DNA from: Cylindrotheca closterium
Taxonomy: Eukaryota > Bacillariophyta > Bacillariophyceae > Bacillariales > Bacillariaceae
DNA: 64,000 nucleotides
Direction: 5' to 3'
NCBI GenBank assembly: GCA_933822405.4
Contig: CAKOGP040001747.1
Coordinates: 260,113-324,112, forward strand
Shown: positions 39,541 through 51,025 of the stretch, piece after piece
How positions within the stretch are numbered: position 1 is the stretch's first letter
Layout: the number at the start of each line of letters is the position of its first letter
Notes under the pieces: model-generated
The model's database searches: none
Seen by the model: the letters and a program-made list of their open reading frames with translations, nothing else
Told to the model about the DNA's origin: nothing
Translations under genes and position numbers: made by a program

Positions 39541-39673
39541 TCCGCTGCCAGAGGTCCCCACCCACGCACCTACAGCCTACATAGTACAGTAGCTCCCTGG
39601 ATCTGACAACTTTGATATATAATATATACAATGGCATCTATACAGTAGTATAATAATAGTAATACAAATCTAA

Positions 39674-40984
39674 CTAGCTTGCTTCCGTGATTGGACAAAA
39701 TCCATCGGCTTCAGTGAAGTTAAATGCCCCGATTTTTCTCCAGTACATTTTGAATCCTGCTGGAACGGATTTTATTTGACCATCAATCATGGAATTGTGG
39801 TAGTTGTTCAAGATCAAGCCAGATTTTCGCATATCCTTGGATCGATTGGGAGCCAAAACTGCCGCGGGAACCGTCACTGCTACTTGATCGTCGTACTCCC
39901 GACACAGGAAACAATCGTGTCGAAAGGTGGTGAGCCATTGGTGCACCTCATCTGTCCGATAAAAGTCGAGATTGGTAATGTGAAAGAATCCATGAATGGC
40001 AGCATATCGTTCATGACAAGCTTTACTCATTACGGAGTGAAAGAATCCGTCCTTTGTCAAACTGAGATCGCAGAAACTTTTGCCGTAAACTTCGTGTGTT
40101 TTGTCCACTTCTTGGGGCCTCGCCCGACCACCTCCGTGATGGGCAAATAAGACCACTAGATCGTGGGCCACCATGTAAGCAACCGGATCTTGCTTCCAAA
40201 CTCCAGTGGCAAACATGTCGGAATCAATCCAAAACATGTATTTGTAGTCCGCCAACGCCGGTTGTCTCCATACCCTGAGTGATCGAAACTCGGCCTGCCA
40301 ACTGTAGGCCAATCGTCCGGGGCATTCGGAACCCCAGTTCAAGTTGTACATGTCTGGATCCTTGCATCTTTTTAATAGACTATCTCGCCGTGCGGGTTCC
40401 AATTCCTCTAGTAAGGCATGGAATCCATTGGGAGCATTGCTGACAAAGGTCAATTTGGCAGGATACACGAGCTTGGTCACTTCGTCAATGTCTTCTTGGG
40501 CGAGTGGTTCTGCCAAAAAGACTATATAATCATATAACAGTCTGGAATTGTAAGCTTTGTGCAGTAAACAAAAGGACTGCCGCAGAAGTTTGTATTGATG
40601 AGGTCCATGGATTTGCGTGACAATGGCGACGCCCTCTTGTTTCTCAAAGTGCGGAACGGGAATGGAGGAATCAGTGCGAGGATTGTCGTGGGGTTCTTGT
40701 AAGCCGTTGCTTTTTGGAGTCGTTCTTGTAATAACATCATTGTTGTCATTATCCAGCAAACCGTCTGTAAAATTTCGGCCTGATATTCTCGATTGACTTG
40801 ATGATACTTGTTTGCTGGAAGGAGTTTCCGCATATACCATGGCATGTAAATCTCTATACATGCTTTTGGTATTTAACATGGTAGGAACAAGCGAGCTTCC
40901 AACAAGAAGAAGGATCACAGCAAAGTATTTGACAATGCCAGAACCATTGTTGGTCTTGGCGTCCTTTGCCATTCGGACCACCAT
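39674..40984 (-). CDS. Type II membrane glycosyltransferase-like protein
   Basis: 436 residues. A short cytosolic N-terminus, one membrane anchor (GIVKYFAVILLLVGSSLVPT), a disordered stem with an NFT glycosylation site, then a catalytic-type domain: GVAIVTQIHGPHQYKLLRQS, YDYIVFLAEPLAQEDIDEVT, LNWGSECPGRLAYSWQAEFR, and YKYMFWIDSDMFATGVWKQD with a DxD metal/sugar-nucleotide motif. The general layout is that of a GT-A Golgi transferase. The CAZy family is not certain; GT15-like mannosyltransferases and GT34-like enzymes are candidates. Likely acts on Golgi glycans. Confidence 0.68.
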   Translation of the reverse strand: MVVRMAKDAKTNNGSGIVKYFAVILLLVGSSLVPTMLNTKSMYRDLHAMVYAETPSSKQVSSSQSRISGRNFTDGLLDNDNNDVITRTTPKSNGLQEPHDNPRTDSSIPVPHFEKQEGVAIVTQIHGPHQYKLLRQSFCLLHKAYNSRLLYDYIVFLAEPLAQEDIDEVTKLVYPAKLTFVSNAPNGFHALLEELEPARRDSLLKRCKDPDMYNLNWGSECPGRLAYSWQAEFRSLRVWRQPALADYKYMFWIDSDMFATGVWKQDPVAYMVAHDLVVLFAHHGGGRARPQEVDKTHEVYGKSFCDLSLTKDGFFHSVMSKACHERYAAIHGFFHITNLDFYRTDEVHQWLTTFRHDCFLCREYDDQVAVTVPAAVLAPNRSKDMRKSGLILNNYHNSMIDGQIKSVPAGFKMYWRKIGAFNFTEADGFCPITEAS

Positions 40985-42878
40985 GGCTCTGAAGGTATAT
41001 TACCGTACGCCTTTTGGTTTTCTGTTGTAGAAGAAACAGATAATGGACTTCTGGGAGTCAGGGTTAAGGGATAAAAGGAGGATGACAGTGATATACTGTA
41101 TACGGTAGGAGATGATGACAGTAAAATAACAAGTTTGGTCGCGATTTTTTTAAAAAAAATGCCAAAGTCAAGTCGGAGTGGTCGTATTCATACCGCGTAT
41201 CCTCATCATTTTATTTTTTATTTATTGACACGTTAGGCACAGGTTAAAGAAGAATGCATGCATGAATGGCAACTATGGGTTCAGCATTAAATATGATCGA
41301 TAGCAAAGTCCGAGACGTTGAATCATTCATTCATTCATTCATTCTACAGAGATGGTCCATGATATGATTGATTGCTGAAGAAGCCAATAAGAACACAACC
41401 ACCACTGCTGCCACCACGACCGACATTGCTGTTCTTGCTGCTCAATCATCTTGTGATATCTACCTTTTAAAAACTATGTCATCGACTACTATCGAATCTC
41501 TATTTGAAAAGCTTACAAGGATGCTGAAATTAAAGTATTGTTTCTATAATGAAGTACTTGTATTCATTTTTCAGCAGAAAGAACAATGCCAGAGGTACTA
41601 GCTCGAGCTCCTGCCACTTTTGCAACGTGTGAACGTCGTTTGTCTCGCTCCAATGATCGATCCCGTAGCCGTGTGAACATATATTATCATTTGGTGTGTT
41701 TCAGCATGTCACCAGCGAATCAATCTCTATTGAAGTTCTTGATCAGCATGGTAATGGAATCTTCCAGTTGATTGGCAATTGAAAGAGAGTATGGCTTGAG
41801 GTAGTCGGCCATAACATGGTGAAGACACACTTGATTCTTCTATCGAAAAAGTAGTCGGAATTTTGATTCATTCATGATGGAGTGCGTGTGCTTATGGGGC
41901 TAAGCATGCCACTGCCACGTGCCCTTTTTGCTTGAATAGTAGCCAATGTGGTAGGAGGGGTGGTTCCAAGCTGCAGCAACGCCACTGTGGACGCGAGGAG
42001 GTAGTTGACATTCGTCCCGCGGGTTCTTTCGTTAGACTATGGTATCCAATCCAATCATGATTGCTCGTTTTAAAAAGATATCATCAACTAGCCATGCTGC
42101 AGCTTGTCGCTATCGTATAGCCTTGACCGTTCTTGAACCCACAATCACCCACTGTTCGTGTAAAATCCCATCGAAATCGTGGCAACATCACGATTCCAAG
42201 AAGAATGCTGAACCGATGCAACACGAGGACATCGTGTTCAACTTCCTCATAGTCGGTTATGGATTCTTGACCCAATTCAAATGATTTTGGCGATTCTACC
42301 AAGAGTCAAGACGGGAATATCAAACGCGATCTTTGATTGTCGGTGCGACGGATGCCAATGTGGAACAATTAGTGAGGTGCACATATTCAACGTCTCGTTT
42401 CGCCAAAGAAAAAGTTGCCCCTTTCAAAATTCGTGAAAAAATCGTCTTTCCGAACGGCCGTTCGGAGTGCTCGAAAAGGCTCGATGGCCGCGATCAATAA
42501 GAATGGTTTAACGGTTACGAAGAACGCTATCCTAGAACGGTAGATATACAATCTACAGATATGAATATAAATTTAAGGAATATCATGATGGTGCGCCATG
42601 TGCATACGACATGGCTGATAAAAGTGCCTTTAATTTGCATCCGTTGAGGTACCAAACAGCACGTGGTGGAAGTTGAGTCCTGTTTTCCTTCCGTGACTTT
42701 CGTACTTTTCACACGTGCAAAGCGAGGTAGAGTCAACAAATTTGCGCTTGTTTCGGTTGCATAGCGAAAATCAGTAGCGCGCACGTTTTTGGCAGAAAAA
42801 AAACTCAAGTACTGCAGAGGCGTTGGTCGTTCCGGTATTTCTTATTTTTCCTCGTTGCGGTCCATCACAACAACAACC
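40985..42878. other. Long intergenic region (1.9 kb) without a supported gene
   Basis: Short frames such as 41368-41601 and 42039-42284 have no motif. Noted items: an ATTC tetranucleotide run near 41326-41345, a poly(A/T) tract near 41150, a repeated CCAT/CCAC C-rich leader near 41390, and a perfect 16-bp palindrome at 42450-42465. The last 100 bp, ending CAACAACAACCATGG, are the leader of the ARM gene. Confidence 0.45.
42450..42465. promoter_or_regulatory. Perfect 16-bp palindrome CCGAACGGCCGTTCGG
   Basis: It lies about 415 bp upstream of the ARM-repeat gene start, in otherwise AT-rich DNA. Perfect dyad symmetry suggests a dimeric protein binding site or a small cruciform. Only one copy was seen. 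Confidence 0.35.
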
Positions 42879-45800
42879 ATGGCACCAAGGGAAGCCACTG
42901 GTACCTTCCCGGATCAATTCTTGACGTTCGATTATGATGTGTCAATGCCAATGGGAATGCCGCCACCGCACGATCCGTTACCGCTAGGACCAGTTGCCAC
43001 CATGATGGATACGACCGAAGAAGATGCCACCCCTCCACAAGACGCCATGGCGGGACAGCACAATTCTAGCAGTGACACTAGTAGACCACCTACGAATGCA
43101 CAAGTTGATCCACTCTCTATCGATCCTACCTCGCATCACCTTAACATGGAGCAAAATGGCAGTAATGGAAGCAACACTCACACCACAGTGCCTCCGCAAC
43201 AACCACCTGCTGCGAATGTTTCGTTCGGTTCGACCGTTACGACCGTTAACACCACTCATGGCACTTCCGCCTCTTTCCAGAATCATCTACCCCATGTGGG
43301 AGTACCGCGATTGCAGTTGGTGCATCAAGTATCGCAGGTATCGCAGGTATCGCAAGTGTCCATTCCTCCCAATGAACAATCTGAGGACGAAGAGGACGAT
43401 GCTCCACCTGCTTTGGATATGACTTATGACAGTGCTGCTTCTTCGAATCAATCCTTTCATGTGGTGGAAGATGATGAACAATCTTCTTCTCCACAGAGTG
43501 ATTCTGCGATCTCGGCGTCTTCCAGCCAGAGTCCAGCATCTCTGCAGGAAAATTCTGCCTTTGATAGCTCTTCGGCGGAACCATCGTCTCCCGTTTCTGC
43601 TGCTCCACCAGCTCCAGCTCCAACTCCAGCCTCTCCCACTTCGATCAATCTATCGTTTGGTCCCAACACTACCGTTTCCGACCTCAAATACTTTGCGGAA
43701 CGCGGTTGTATTGTGGCCTTGTTGCAAGCCTTGAACACTCCTCGGCTAGCGACTTTGGGAACTCGAATGTTGGCGGACTATGCCAAGATGTCACACCGAC
43801 GAGTAGCGGTGGCTAGCAATCGCCGCATTTTGGAGTTTGTCCAGCGTACCATGCTGCAAGTCTCGGAACACGCCGACTGGCTGGGGAGGGAATATGCCGT
43901 CGAGACTGTTCGATCCTTGACTGCAACGGAAGAGTCGGATCGTTACTTGATGAGAACCTATGGTTTGCTGAACACACTAGCGCTGGTGGCACGTGGTGGA
44001 CCCTTTGTGTCTCATGTGCGCCAGGATGGCGTTCGGTGTACCTTGCCACTCGCCTCGGAGAAGGCTCGTCTTCATGCTTGCATTGCCATTATGAACCTTT
44101 CCTGTGGCAAGGCCAACAAGATTGAGATTGCCAAGATTCCAGATGTCTTGGAAGCCATGAGAGAAGTCATGCTTCACTGTTCGGACGAAGCTCGTCTCAA
44201 GGCAACTACCTGCATCAAGAATCTATCAAATGCCGATGCCAACGATGCGGCTCTATTGGGAACTCCTGGACTTGTGGAAGCCTTGGGACAAGTGGCTGCC
44301 ACTACCTGCACCATGGAGAATGGAGCGACTCCTTGCACTACCAATGCATGTCTGACTTTGATGAACCTTTCCATCAGCAAGGCCAACAAGCATAGAGTCT
44401 TTCGAACACCAGGGGTCATGGATGCATTGATGACTGTTCTCGAGAGAACGACCGCACAAGGATCTTCCACGGAAGCTCGCATAAAGGCTTGCTCTGCCTT
44501 GTCCAATCTTGCCATTGGATATGACAACAAGATTCCCATGTTCAACTATCCCGGCTTTGTGGATGCCATTTTGAATGTCATTCAAACGGATACCGGAGAA
44601 GCTCGTACCAAGGCTTGCTCGATCCTTTGGTCTTTTGCTGCCGAAATGAAGAACCAAGTGCCAGTGGTCAAACGGGGAGACATTCTTCCAGTCTTGGTCC
44701 GAGTCGCTGAAGAAGATGGAACTACAGAAGCTCGATTCAAGTGCGTCGCTGCTTTGACCTTGTTGGCTGAGTCATTGGACAATGCCATTCCCCTTTTGGA
44801 GAGTGGTGCCCTTTCCCCTCTCATGGAGATTCTACACGAAGCTGGTCCGGATCCAACTCAATGGAAGGGACAAACTGCTTCTTGGTGTGTGGGATTCCTC
44901 ATGAACATTGCTCAAAGCGATGAAGCAGTTCCTTCTTTGCGCGAAGCCGGAGTTGTTGAACTCTTGGCTCCTCTCTTGACATTGGATCACTATCAAAGCC
45001 TCAAGGCGGCCATGGCAGTCACCTTTGTCTGTCGGTACGATGAAGGAGATGAGTGTTATGACCTTCTTCGCAAGACGGAAAATGTCATTCCCAAGATTAT
45101 ATCTTTGTTGCACAATACCCTTTCGGGGAAGGGTGGAAATGGATACAAGTACGGCGTCTTTACACTACGCTCCTCCGTGGGATGCATTGCTGCCTTGGCC
45201 AGTGGCCCTGACTTTATGAAAGAACGTATCGCCACGGGCCCCGTCTTTGAGAGCCTTCTTCGAGTCCTCTCTGACTTTTGCGTAGACGGTGGCACACCTG
45301 GTGCCATCGTTGGCGGCGGCCGGGACGACATGTTGAGTGCTACACTTGCGGTGCGAGCCCTTGCATCTTTGACGGCACATTTGATTCCTATTGCAGGATG
45401 CAGTGCTTTGCCATTTGGACAAAACATGGAAGACCGATTATTGACGGCGCTGATTTCGTTGGAGAGAACCAACAAGGAAGGACTTTTGCGAACTACCAAG
45501 GAGCTGGCTGTGGATGCAAAGAATCGCATACAAGGTGGACGCAAGGTCAGCAGAGGATCATCTGGTCTGTATACTGCTAAAGATATGATCGAGGATGTGG
45601 ACATGAGCGATGCAGGATCCTCTCTGGTGAGTGGATGCTGCGGTCTTGGTGCCTTGCCAGGATTTGGGGACGTCTTTATGCAACTACCAAGCCACGAGTC
45701 GGTGCCACCACTTGCGGGAAAGTCAAGTTTGGCGGAAGATGACCCGTTGCCAATGGTTCGTACCTTTTTGTTGACTGACTCGAGAACGGGGCGACGCTTT

Positions 45801-46016
45801 GTGGTTCCAACAGATCCAAGTGGAGGCCGAGCATTCAACGATTCTCGAATGTGGTGCTATCGCAGAGGAAGATTCTGTCTGTCAGGGGAACAGCCAGATC
45901 CAAATTTTGCCTGGAACGATGAGTTGCAAAGAGCCTACGAAGCGGTTATCAGTGGACAATCCGAAAGTTCGGAAGCGGTGGTCAGCTCGACCGCACTTGC
46001 TAACACTACGAATTAA
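42879..46016 (+). CDS. Armadillo-repeat protein with disordered N-terminus
   Basis: 1045 residues from MAPREATGTF (42879), which has a strong CAACCATGG context; the upstream open frame lacks another ATG. Residues 1-280 are Ser/Pro/Gln/Asp-rich and disordered, with a QVSQVSQVSQVS repeat. From about 290 to 880 come armadillo-type helical repeats: ARLHACIAIMNLSCGKANKI, ARLKATTCIKNLSNADANDA, ARIKACSALSNLAIGYDNKI, ARTKACSILWSFAAEMKNQV and ARFKCVAALTLLAESLDNAI. The C-terminal part (RTFLLTDSRTGRRFVVPTDP, then WCYRRGRFCLSGEQPDPNFA) is conserved-looking but unassigned. No enzyme motif. Probably a scaffold or transport adaptor. Confidence 0.82.
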   Translation: MAPREATGTFPDQFLTFDYDVSMPMGMPPPHDPLPLGPVATMMDTTEEDATPPQDAMAGQHNSSSDTSRPPTNAQVDPLSIDPTSHHLNMEQNGSNGSNTHTTVPPQQPPAANVSFGSTVTTVNTTHGTSASFQNHLPHVGVPRLQLVHQVSQVSQVSQVSIPPNEQSEDEEDDAPPALDMTYDSAASSNQSFHVVEDDEQSSSPQSDSAISASSSQSPASLQENSAFDSSSAEPSSPVSAAPPAPAPTPASPTSINLSFGPNTTVSDLKYFAERGCIVALLQALNTPRLATLGTRMLADYAKMSHRRVAVASNRRILEFVQRTMLQVSEHADWLGREYAVETVRSLTATEESDRYLMRTYGLLNTLALVARGGPFVSHVRQDGVRCTLPLASEKARLHACIAIMNLSCGKANKIEIAKIPDVLEAMREVMLHCSDEARLKATTCIKNLSNADANDAALLGTPGLVEALGQVAATTCTMENGATPCTTNACLTLMNLSISKANKHRVFRTPGVMDALMTVLERTTAQGSSTEARIKACSALSNLAIGYDNKIPMFNYPGFVDAILNVIQTDTGEARTKACSILWSFAAEMKNQVPVVKRGDILPVLVRVAEEDGTTEARFKCVAALTLLAESLDNAIPLLESGALSPLMEILHEAGPDPTQWKGQTASWCVGFLMNIAQSDEAVPSLREAGVVELLAPLLTLDHYQSLKAAMAVTFVCRYDEGDECYDLLRKTENVIPKIISLLHNTLSGKGGNGYKYGVFTLRSSVGCIAALASGPDFMKERIATGPVFESLLRVLSDFCVDGGTPGAIVGGGRDDMLSATLAVRALASLTAHLIPIAGCSALPFGQNMEDRLLTALISLERTNKEGLLRTTKELAVDAKNRIQGGRKVSRGSSGLYTAKDMIEDVDMSDAGSSLVSGCCGLGALPGFGDVFMQLPSHESVPPLAGKSSLAEDDPLPMVRTFLLTDSRTGRRFVVPTDPSGGRAFNDSRMWCYRRGRFCLSGEQPDPNFAWNDELQRAYEAVISGQSESSEAVVSSTALANTTN

Positions 46017-46676
46017 AAAAGAAGGAAGCTAAACCTAAGATTTCTTTTTTGAGATTTTACTTGTTCCATTGTATCATGTTGGTGTCTCGCACGTGCACTA
46101 TGAATAGCAGTATTATTGTCATATCATATCATATCATATCATATCTTGTCTTGTCTTGGCTTTCTCTATTATTATTCCACTCTTGGCCTGATATCATGTG
46201 CTTCTGTTACATCATGTGCTACTGACAAGTAAGATCATTGAGCTTGCATGCTGGCGCGAGATCTTCCAGCGTGACATCAGTTTCGAACTCCGCTCTGCCC
46301 GTCACCCGCCGTGTAGAAATCCACGGCGTGAAAGTACCGCGGTCAATAAGTTCGGCAAACGAACGAAACCGCAAATCCAAATCTGTAACTGAAGGCGATG
46401 AACAAATGATGGCAAAACTCAATAGATTCCGCAAACGATAAAAGCAGACATTACCACGACGACAGTTACATGTCCTACATCAGTCTTTGTCACTCATACA
46501 TTACAGGTACAGGTACAGGTAGTGAACGATAGCGCAACATCAGCGTTCTGAATACTTGATTGATTCCAATAGGTTTCATCAATCGATCGATCGATCGATC
46601 CATTGATCAGAATTTGCTGACCCGGCTTCGTCATCATCATCTTTTGAGCATTACCCCAATTTGAGGCAATTCAAAG
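46017..46676. repeat. Intergenic region with simple repeats
   Basis: It holds an ATATC pentanucleotide run (about 46119-46145, then CTTGT units), three GGTACA units (46505-46520) and a GATC run (46582-46600). Two short frames near 46200-46440 overlap on opposite strands and are not called. Confidence 0.55.
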
Positions 46677-49600
46677 ATGGATCAGTCCAATGAGGAGAAA
46701 ACGCAAGCGGCTTCCAAGGGAACGGCTGAGAAAAAGAGTCATCATCGCCGGCAATCCTCCACCATCACCGATGAAGACATTGATACCATGTCCCAAGCCT
46801 CCAATTCTCCGCCACTTCCACCGGCGTCAGCTACATTGACGCCCAATTCCCATCCACAATCCCCATCGCTTTACATTTCTCCGGCGTCTTCTTCTGGCAA
46901 ATCTCCCATGTTGACGATTGATACCGTGCCTCGAAGACGAAGCAGCCAAAAAACTTCGTCTGATTTTTTCATTCCCTATGATTCCGATGCGAGTGGTGGC
47001 AGTTTTGTGCATGACAAGAGTAGCAAATCCGATCTCGCAAGTACGACCTCATCCGGCTACGGTTCTGCAGGAAGCTCCAGTCGACCCAAACAACACAAAC
47101 AACACAATCGGTTTGCAAGTTTTGATAGCAATGCCAGTTCGGGATCCGTTCGCTTTATATCACCAAGATCACAACCAAAGCCAACCGTGAACCCACATTT
47201 GTTGCCATATCACGAACGCAAAAAGCTGCAAAAACTTCAGCAACAACAACAGCAACAGCAGCAACCACCCAATCAACAGCAGCAGCAACAGCAGCAGCAG
47301 CAGCAGCAGCAACAACATCAACAAAATCCAAAGCAACCACCCAATCAGCAGCGGGTTCCTCAGCAGGGTCCATTTCCTCCCAACATGATGATGATGATGC
47401 CTCCACCACCACCGATTCCTGGTCAATTGCAAATGGATCCTCAAGCTGCGGCTGCAGCATTTTATGGGATGTATGGATATCCACCACCTGGGGCACCTGG
47501 ATTTCCACCGCCGCCACCCATTCAACACCAGCACCAACAACATCATCAACTACATTCGCCACAGCAGCAACATCCTCCACAGCATGCTGGTTTCCCACCA
47601 GGCTTCATGATGCCACCACCGCCGCCAATATCGGCTGGAGGTCAACAACAGCAACAACGAGGAGGACCACCTCCGTTTCTGCAACCATATCCAATGCCGT
47701 TTTATCCTCCACCGAATTTGCCACAGGTTTTCCCGCAACACCAACATCCACCACACCCACCACAACCACAACAGCAGCGTCGGTCGAGTCAAACTTCTAT
47801 TTCGTCGCGAGATCGAATTTCGACTGCCTCGCTTCCCAAAAGTCGACCGCATCATGTTCGAACCGACAGTCATGGAAGCATGTCATCACTTGGAAGTACT
47901 GGTGGTGGCAGTGACAGTGAACACCAGCAACACCAGCAACAACGCGGGTCGTCGCCATCTTCTCATCGTCGTAATTCGACCAGTTCCAACAACAGTGGAC
48001 TCGCCTCCGCCGCCGCTGGTATTGTGGCCAAGAATCATAATAATCCAGCCCCCATTTCTCCCTATCGGTCGTCGTCGTCCAAACCTCGCTTATTTGTGCC
48101 CGGCGTGGACAGTCCATCACGGTCTCGATTGAGTTCTCAAGATAGTCGTCCACCAGCGAGTCGAGGAACTCACAAACGTTTGGCATCCATTAACAATGAT
48201 GAATGGGGAACGAATGAGAAGGATGATAATAATAATGGTGTAGCACCAAATGCAGATGCAGCAGCAGCATCCAGTGAGGATCTGGGTACTATTGATGGTG
48301 GTGGTGGTGGTAAATATGGTACAACTTCCATGATGGTGGATGAAAACAGTTCCTACAGTGGATATTCCAGCAGGTAAGGCTTTTTTTTGGGTACTGCGGA
48401 TGGATTCTTTGTCTTTTTTGATTGGATTGGATTTCATCCGCATTGCATGAATCGTTCAGTATTGTGTATTCTCACCATCCTATTGATAAATATATATATA
48501 TGCTCGTAGTAGTGACACCAATTCAGAAGACGATGTGAACGAAAAAACATCTTTGTTACCACCTTCGGGGATATCCACCAACGAACAAGAAGCAACTAAT
48601 AATTTGCGAAAGGACAGCCGAACCTCGGGCGGGAAATACTATGGACGAAGGTCTTCCGAAACGGATGCAAAGAATAAATCTTCTTCAAAACGAAATTCAG
48701 GATCAGATGTGGCATTGGACCGGCATAAGAAGGTAATTCAAGTATTGTGACTACTGTGCCGCTGATGCTCTGTGATGTATGATGACATGCTGGATCAAAA
48801 CCTAACTATTGCCGACAAACCCCCTTAGAGCGTGCGAAAAAGTCGAAGAAAAATGAAGAAATCCCGGCGAAGAGCTGCTGCTGCTGCTGCTGGTAATGAG
48901 GACGACAGTGACACCTCTGATTCTTCCTATGACTACCGACGATGGACCATGAAGAGAGCCAGAATGCTGGAAAAGGAGCGGGAGCAAGTACATCAGCAGT
49001 GGAAGGCCGAATACCTGGCGAAAACGGAACGAGAAAGGGAACAGAAGGAATACCAACGCTTGCATCGAAGATGCTTTCGATGGTTCGCAAGCTTTGGGTC
49101 AAAGGGATATCGATTCATTACCAACATTAATATGTTCATTGCAAATCTTCCAGCTGCAATCGGAGCTGTTGCCATGGCATTTGCGACATTGGGAATTGTC
49201 TGGTTCAAATTCACGGAAGAAAACTTGCAAACTTGCGAGCGTGTCCACTTTCACTCGTCCCAGTGTACCTTTCCTGAATTCCCCGGCTGCTTCTATTGCG
49301 ATACTACTGTACCGATGTATAAAGTCGCTGTGAACTTTCACTTTGGCTGTAACGTGGTGGCTGGTACTCTGGCTTTGATGTTTGTGGCAAAGGTCGTGGT
49401 CGCTACCAGAGCTGTCATTGATGAGATGGCATCGCCAGTTACTGCGAGTCCCGCAGGATTGTTGTGCATGACGACCGTTTGCGTATTTGCTGGTCGTGGA
49501 CTCATTGGCCAAGTCATGGTCTCACTGGCTGCTACTGTCCACCTTGGTCTCGTAATCTGGTACATTTACATTGCTCTGGCGTATCAAATCATGCCGGAAC

Positions 49601-50741
49601 CTACGTGGTTCCCAAATACAATCGGTATCGGTTTGACGGCTGTCAAGACGTGGCTGTATTATCCAATGCCAGGTCATCTTCTCATGGCGGTGAGTCTACT
49701 AAAGTTTTGATATTGTTGAACTGTCAAATGCTCGTCTCGTTCTCATTTTGCTTTTCTCCTATCTTTCAGATATCACTTTCATTGAACATCTTTTTCTTTC
49801 CAATTAGTTTGATTCGAGTTGCCATCAATGAGAAGATTTCCGCAACAGTTGGTTGGATGCAAATGTCAGCTCCAGCACTTTCTTTGTACGCCCTTACCAT
49901 CATGGCACAACCTTCCTTTGAAGAAGAAAATCCGGATGTGACCAACTTTCAGCGAGTCCATCGAATGATCTACTTGCCCTGCATGCATTTCATGTGCGCC
50001 CTTTCGTTGATTGGATTCTTTGCCAGTTGTCACAGTCTTTGGTCACGATGGGACGATTTGAAGAAGAGACCATTTTCCCCAGCCCACTCGGCCTTTTGTT
50101 TTCCCACCCTTTCCCATGCCAACGCCATTCAGTCCTACCGAGGTGCCGTGCTGACATTCAGTGAGGTGAAGCCCCACGACTGGCGATTGATCATCTTGTA
50201 TGCCTACTGGTTTGTGGTGTTGCTCGGAGGAACAGTGGCGACTCTTTGGATTTCGTCCAAGTTTCTATACAACTTGCCAGCATGGACCAATATGGACTTG
50301 GCTGATGAAGAAGAACCTCCGGCTCCATCCGAGACAATCCTATCGTTGCAAGAAATGATTACAGCCGGAGAAACCATGCGACAGCCATTTGTCAGTCCCG
50401 CGGTTTTGCAAGCGAACGAAACAGGTGCATTGGTGCTCACACGAACTGGACCGGAAGGTGAATTGAGGTATGTCCGAACTCGTCGGCTCCTAGCCTTGGG
50501 TTTTGAACCAACAATGAGATGGAGCGAGATGCAGAAGGAACGAGAAGTATTGCTGGAGTGGGTTGGCAAGAACCCTCCTCGTCGTCGAAATCGCACCCTC
50601 AGCGTTCCTGGCATTGATTTCAGTTACGGATCTTCTTCCTCCAGCGCCTTTGGCACTGACAATCGAGGAATTTATGGTGGCTATGGCAGCTTTTCTCCGC
50701 TTCCTCCAGCGCGGCATTCTCGAGCCGATACTGGATGGTAA
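46677..50741 (+). CDS. SLAC1/TehA-like (TDT family) anion channel with polyQ/P-rich N-terminal extension (4 exons)
   Basis: Exons 46677-48373, 48510-48732, 48829-49689 and 49770-50741, 1250 residues. About 730 residues encoded by exons 1, 2 and early 3 are disordered: Ser-rich, a Gln run (about 47240-47340) and Pro/Met/Gln blocks, ending in a basic RKSRRKMKKSRRR and a charged helix. The membrane domain in exons 3-4 has about ten helices: NLPAAIGAVAMAFATLGIVW, GCNVVAGTLALMFVAK, FAGRGLIGQVMVSLAATVHL, WFPNTIGIGLTAVKTWLYYP, GWMQMSAPALSLYALTIM and PFSPAHSAFCFPTLSHANAI. The last resembles the conserved PxWWxFTFP stretch of SLAC1/TehA. It likely carries anions or dicarboxylates; the N-terminus may be regulatory or phosphorylated. 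Confidence 0.75.
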
Positions 50742-51025
50742 TGTGATGATTTGTTGGATGGAGTCAGTCAGTCCCAATTTCTAGTATATTTCTCACATGT
50801 AAAGATGAGTAGGAAAACTGTTGTGATATCTCTCATGTTGCCTCTAGACCCAATCTGATTCGTGGATGCGGTAGTTGGCAAAGGTGGTAGTGTAATGCTG
50901 GTTATGCAGTCTTAGAATAATTTAGATGAATAGTAATAGTACAGTACAATCCCCGATGAACAGTGACTCCTTTGAACGGCAAAAGAGTCAACAGTCGGTC
51001 ACATAAAATCAACCATCAGTGCAGT

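Noticed and set aside
47169..47598. Long minus-strand frames opposite the polyQ region
   Set aside because: They are shadows of the CAG/CAA repeat (poly-Leu and Ala/Val-rich) and have no independent support.
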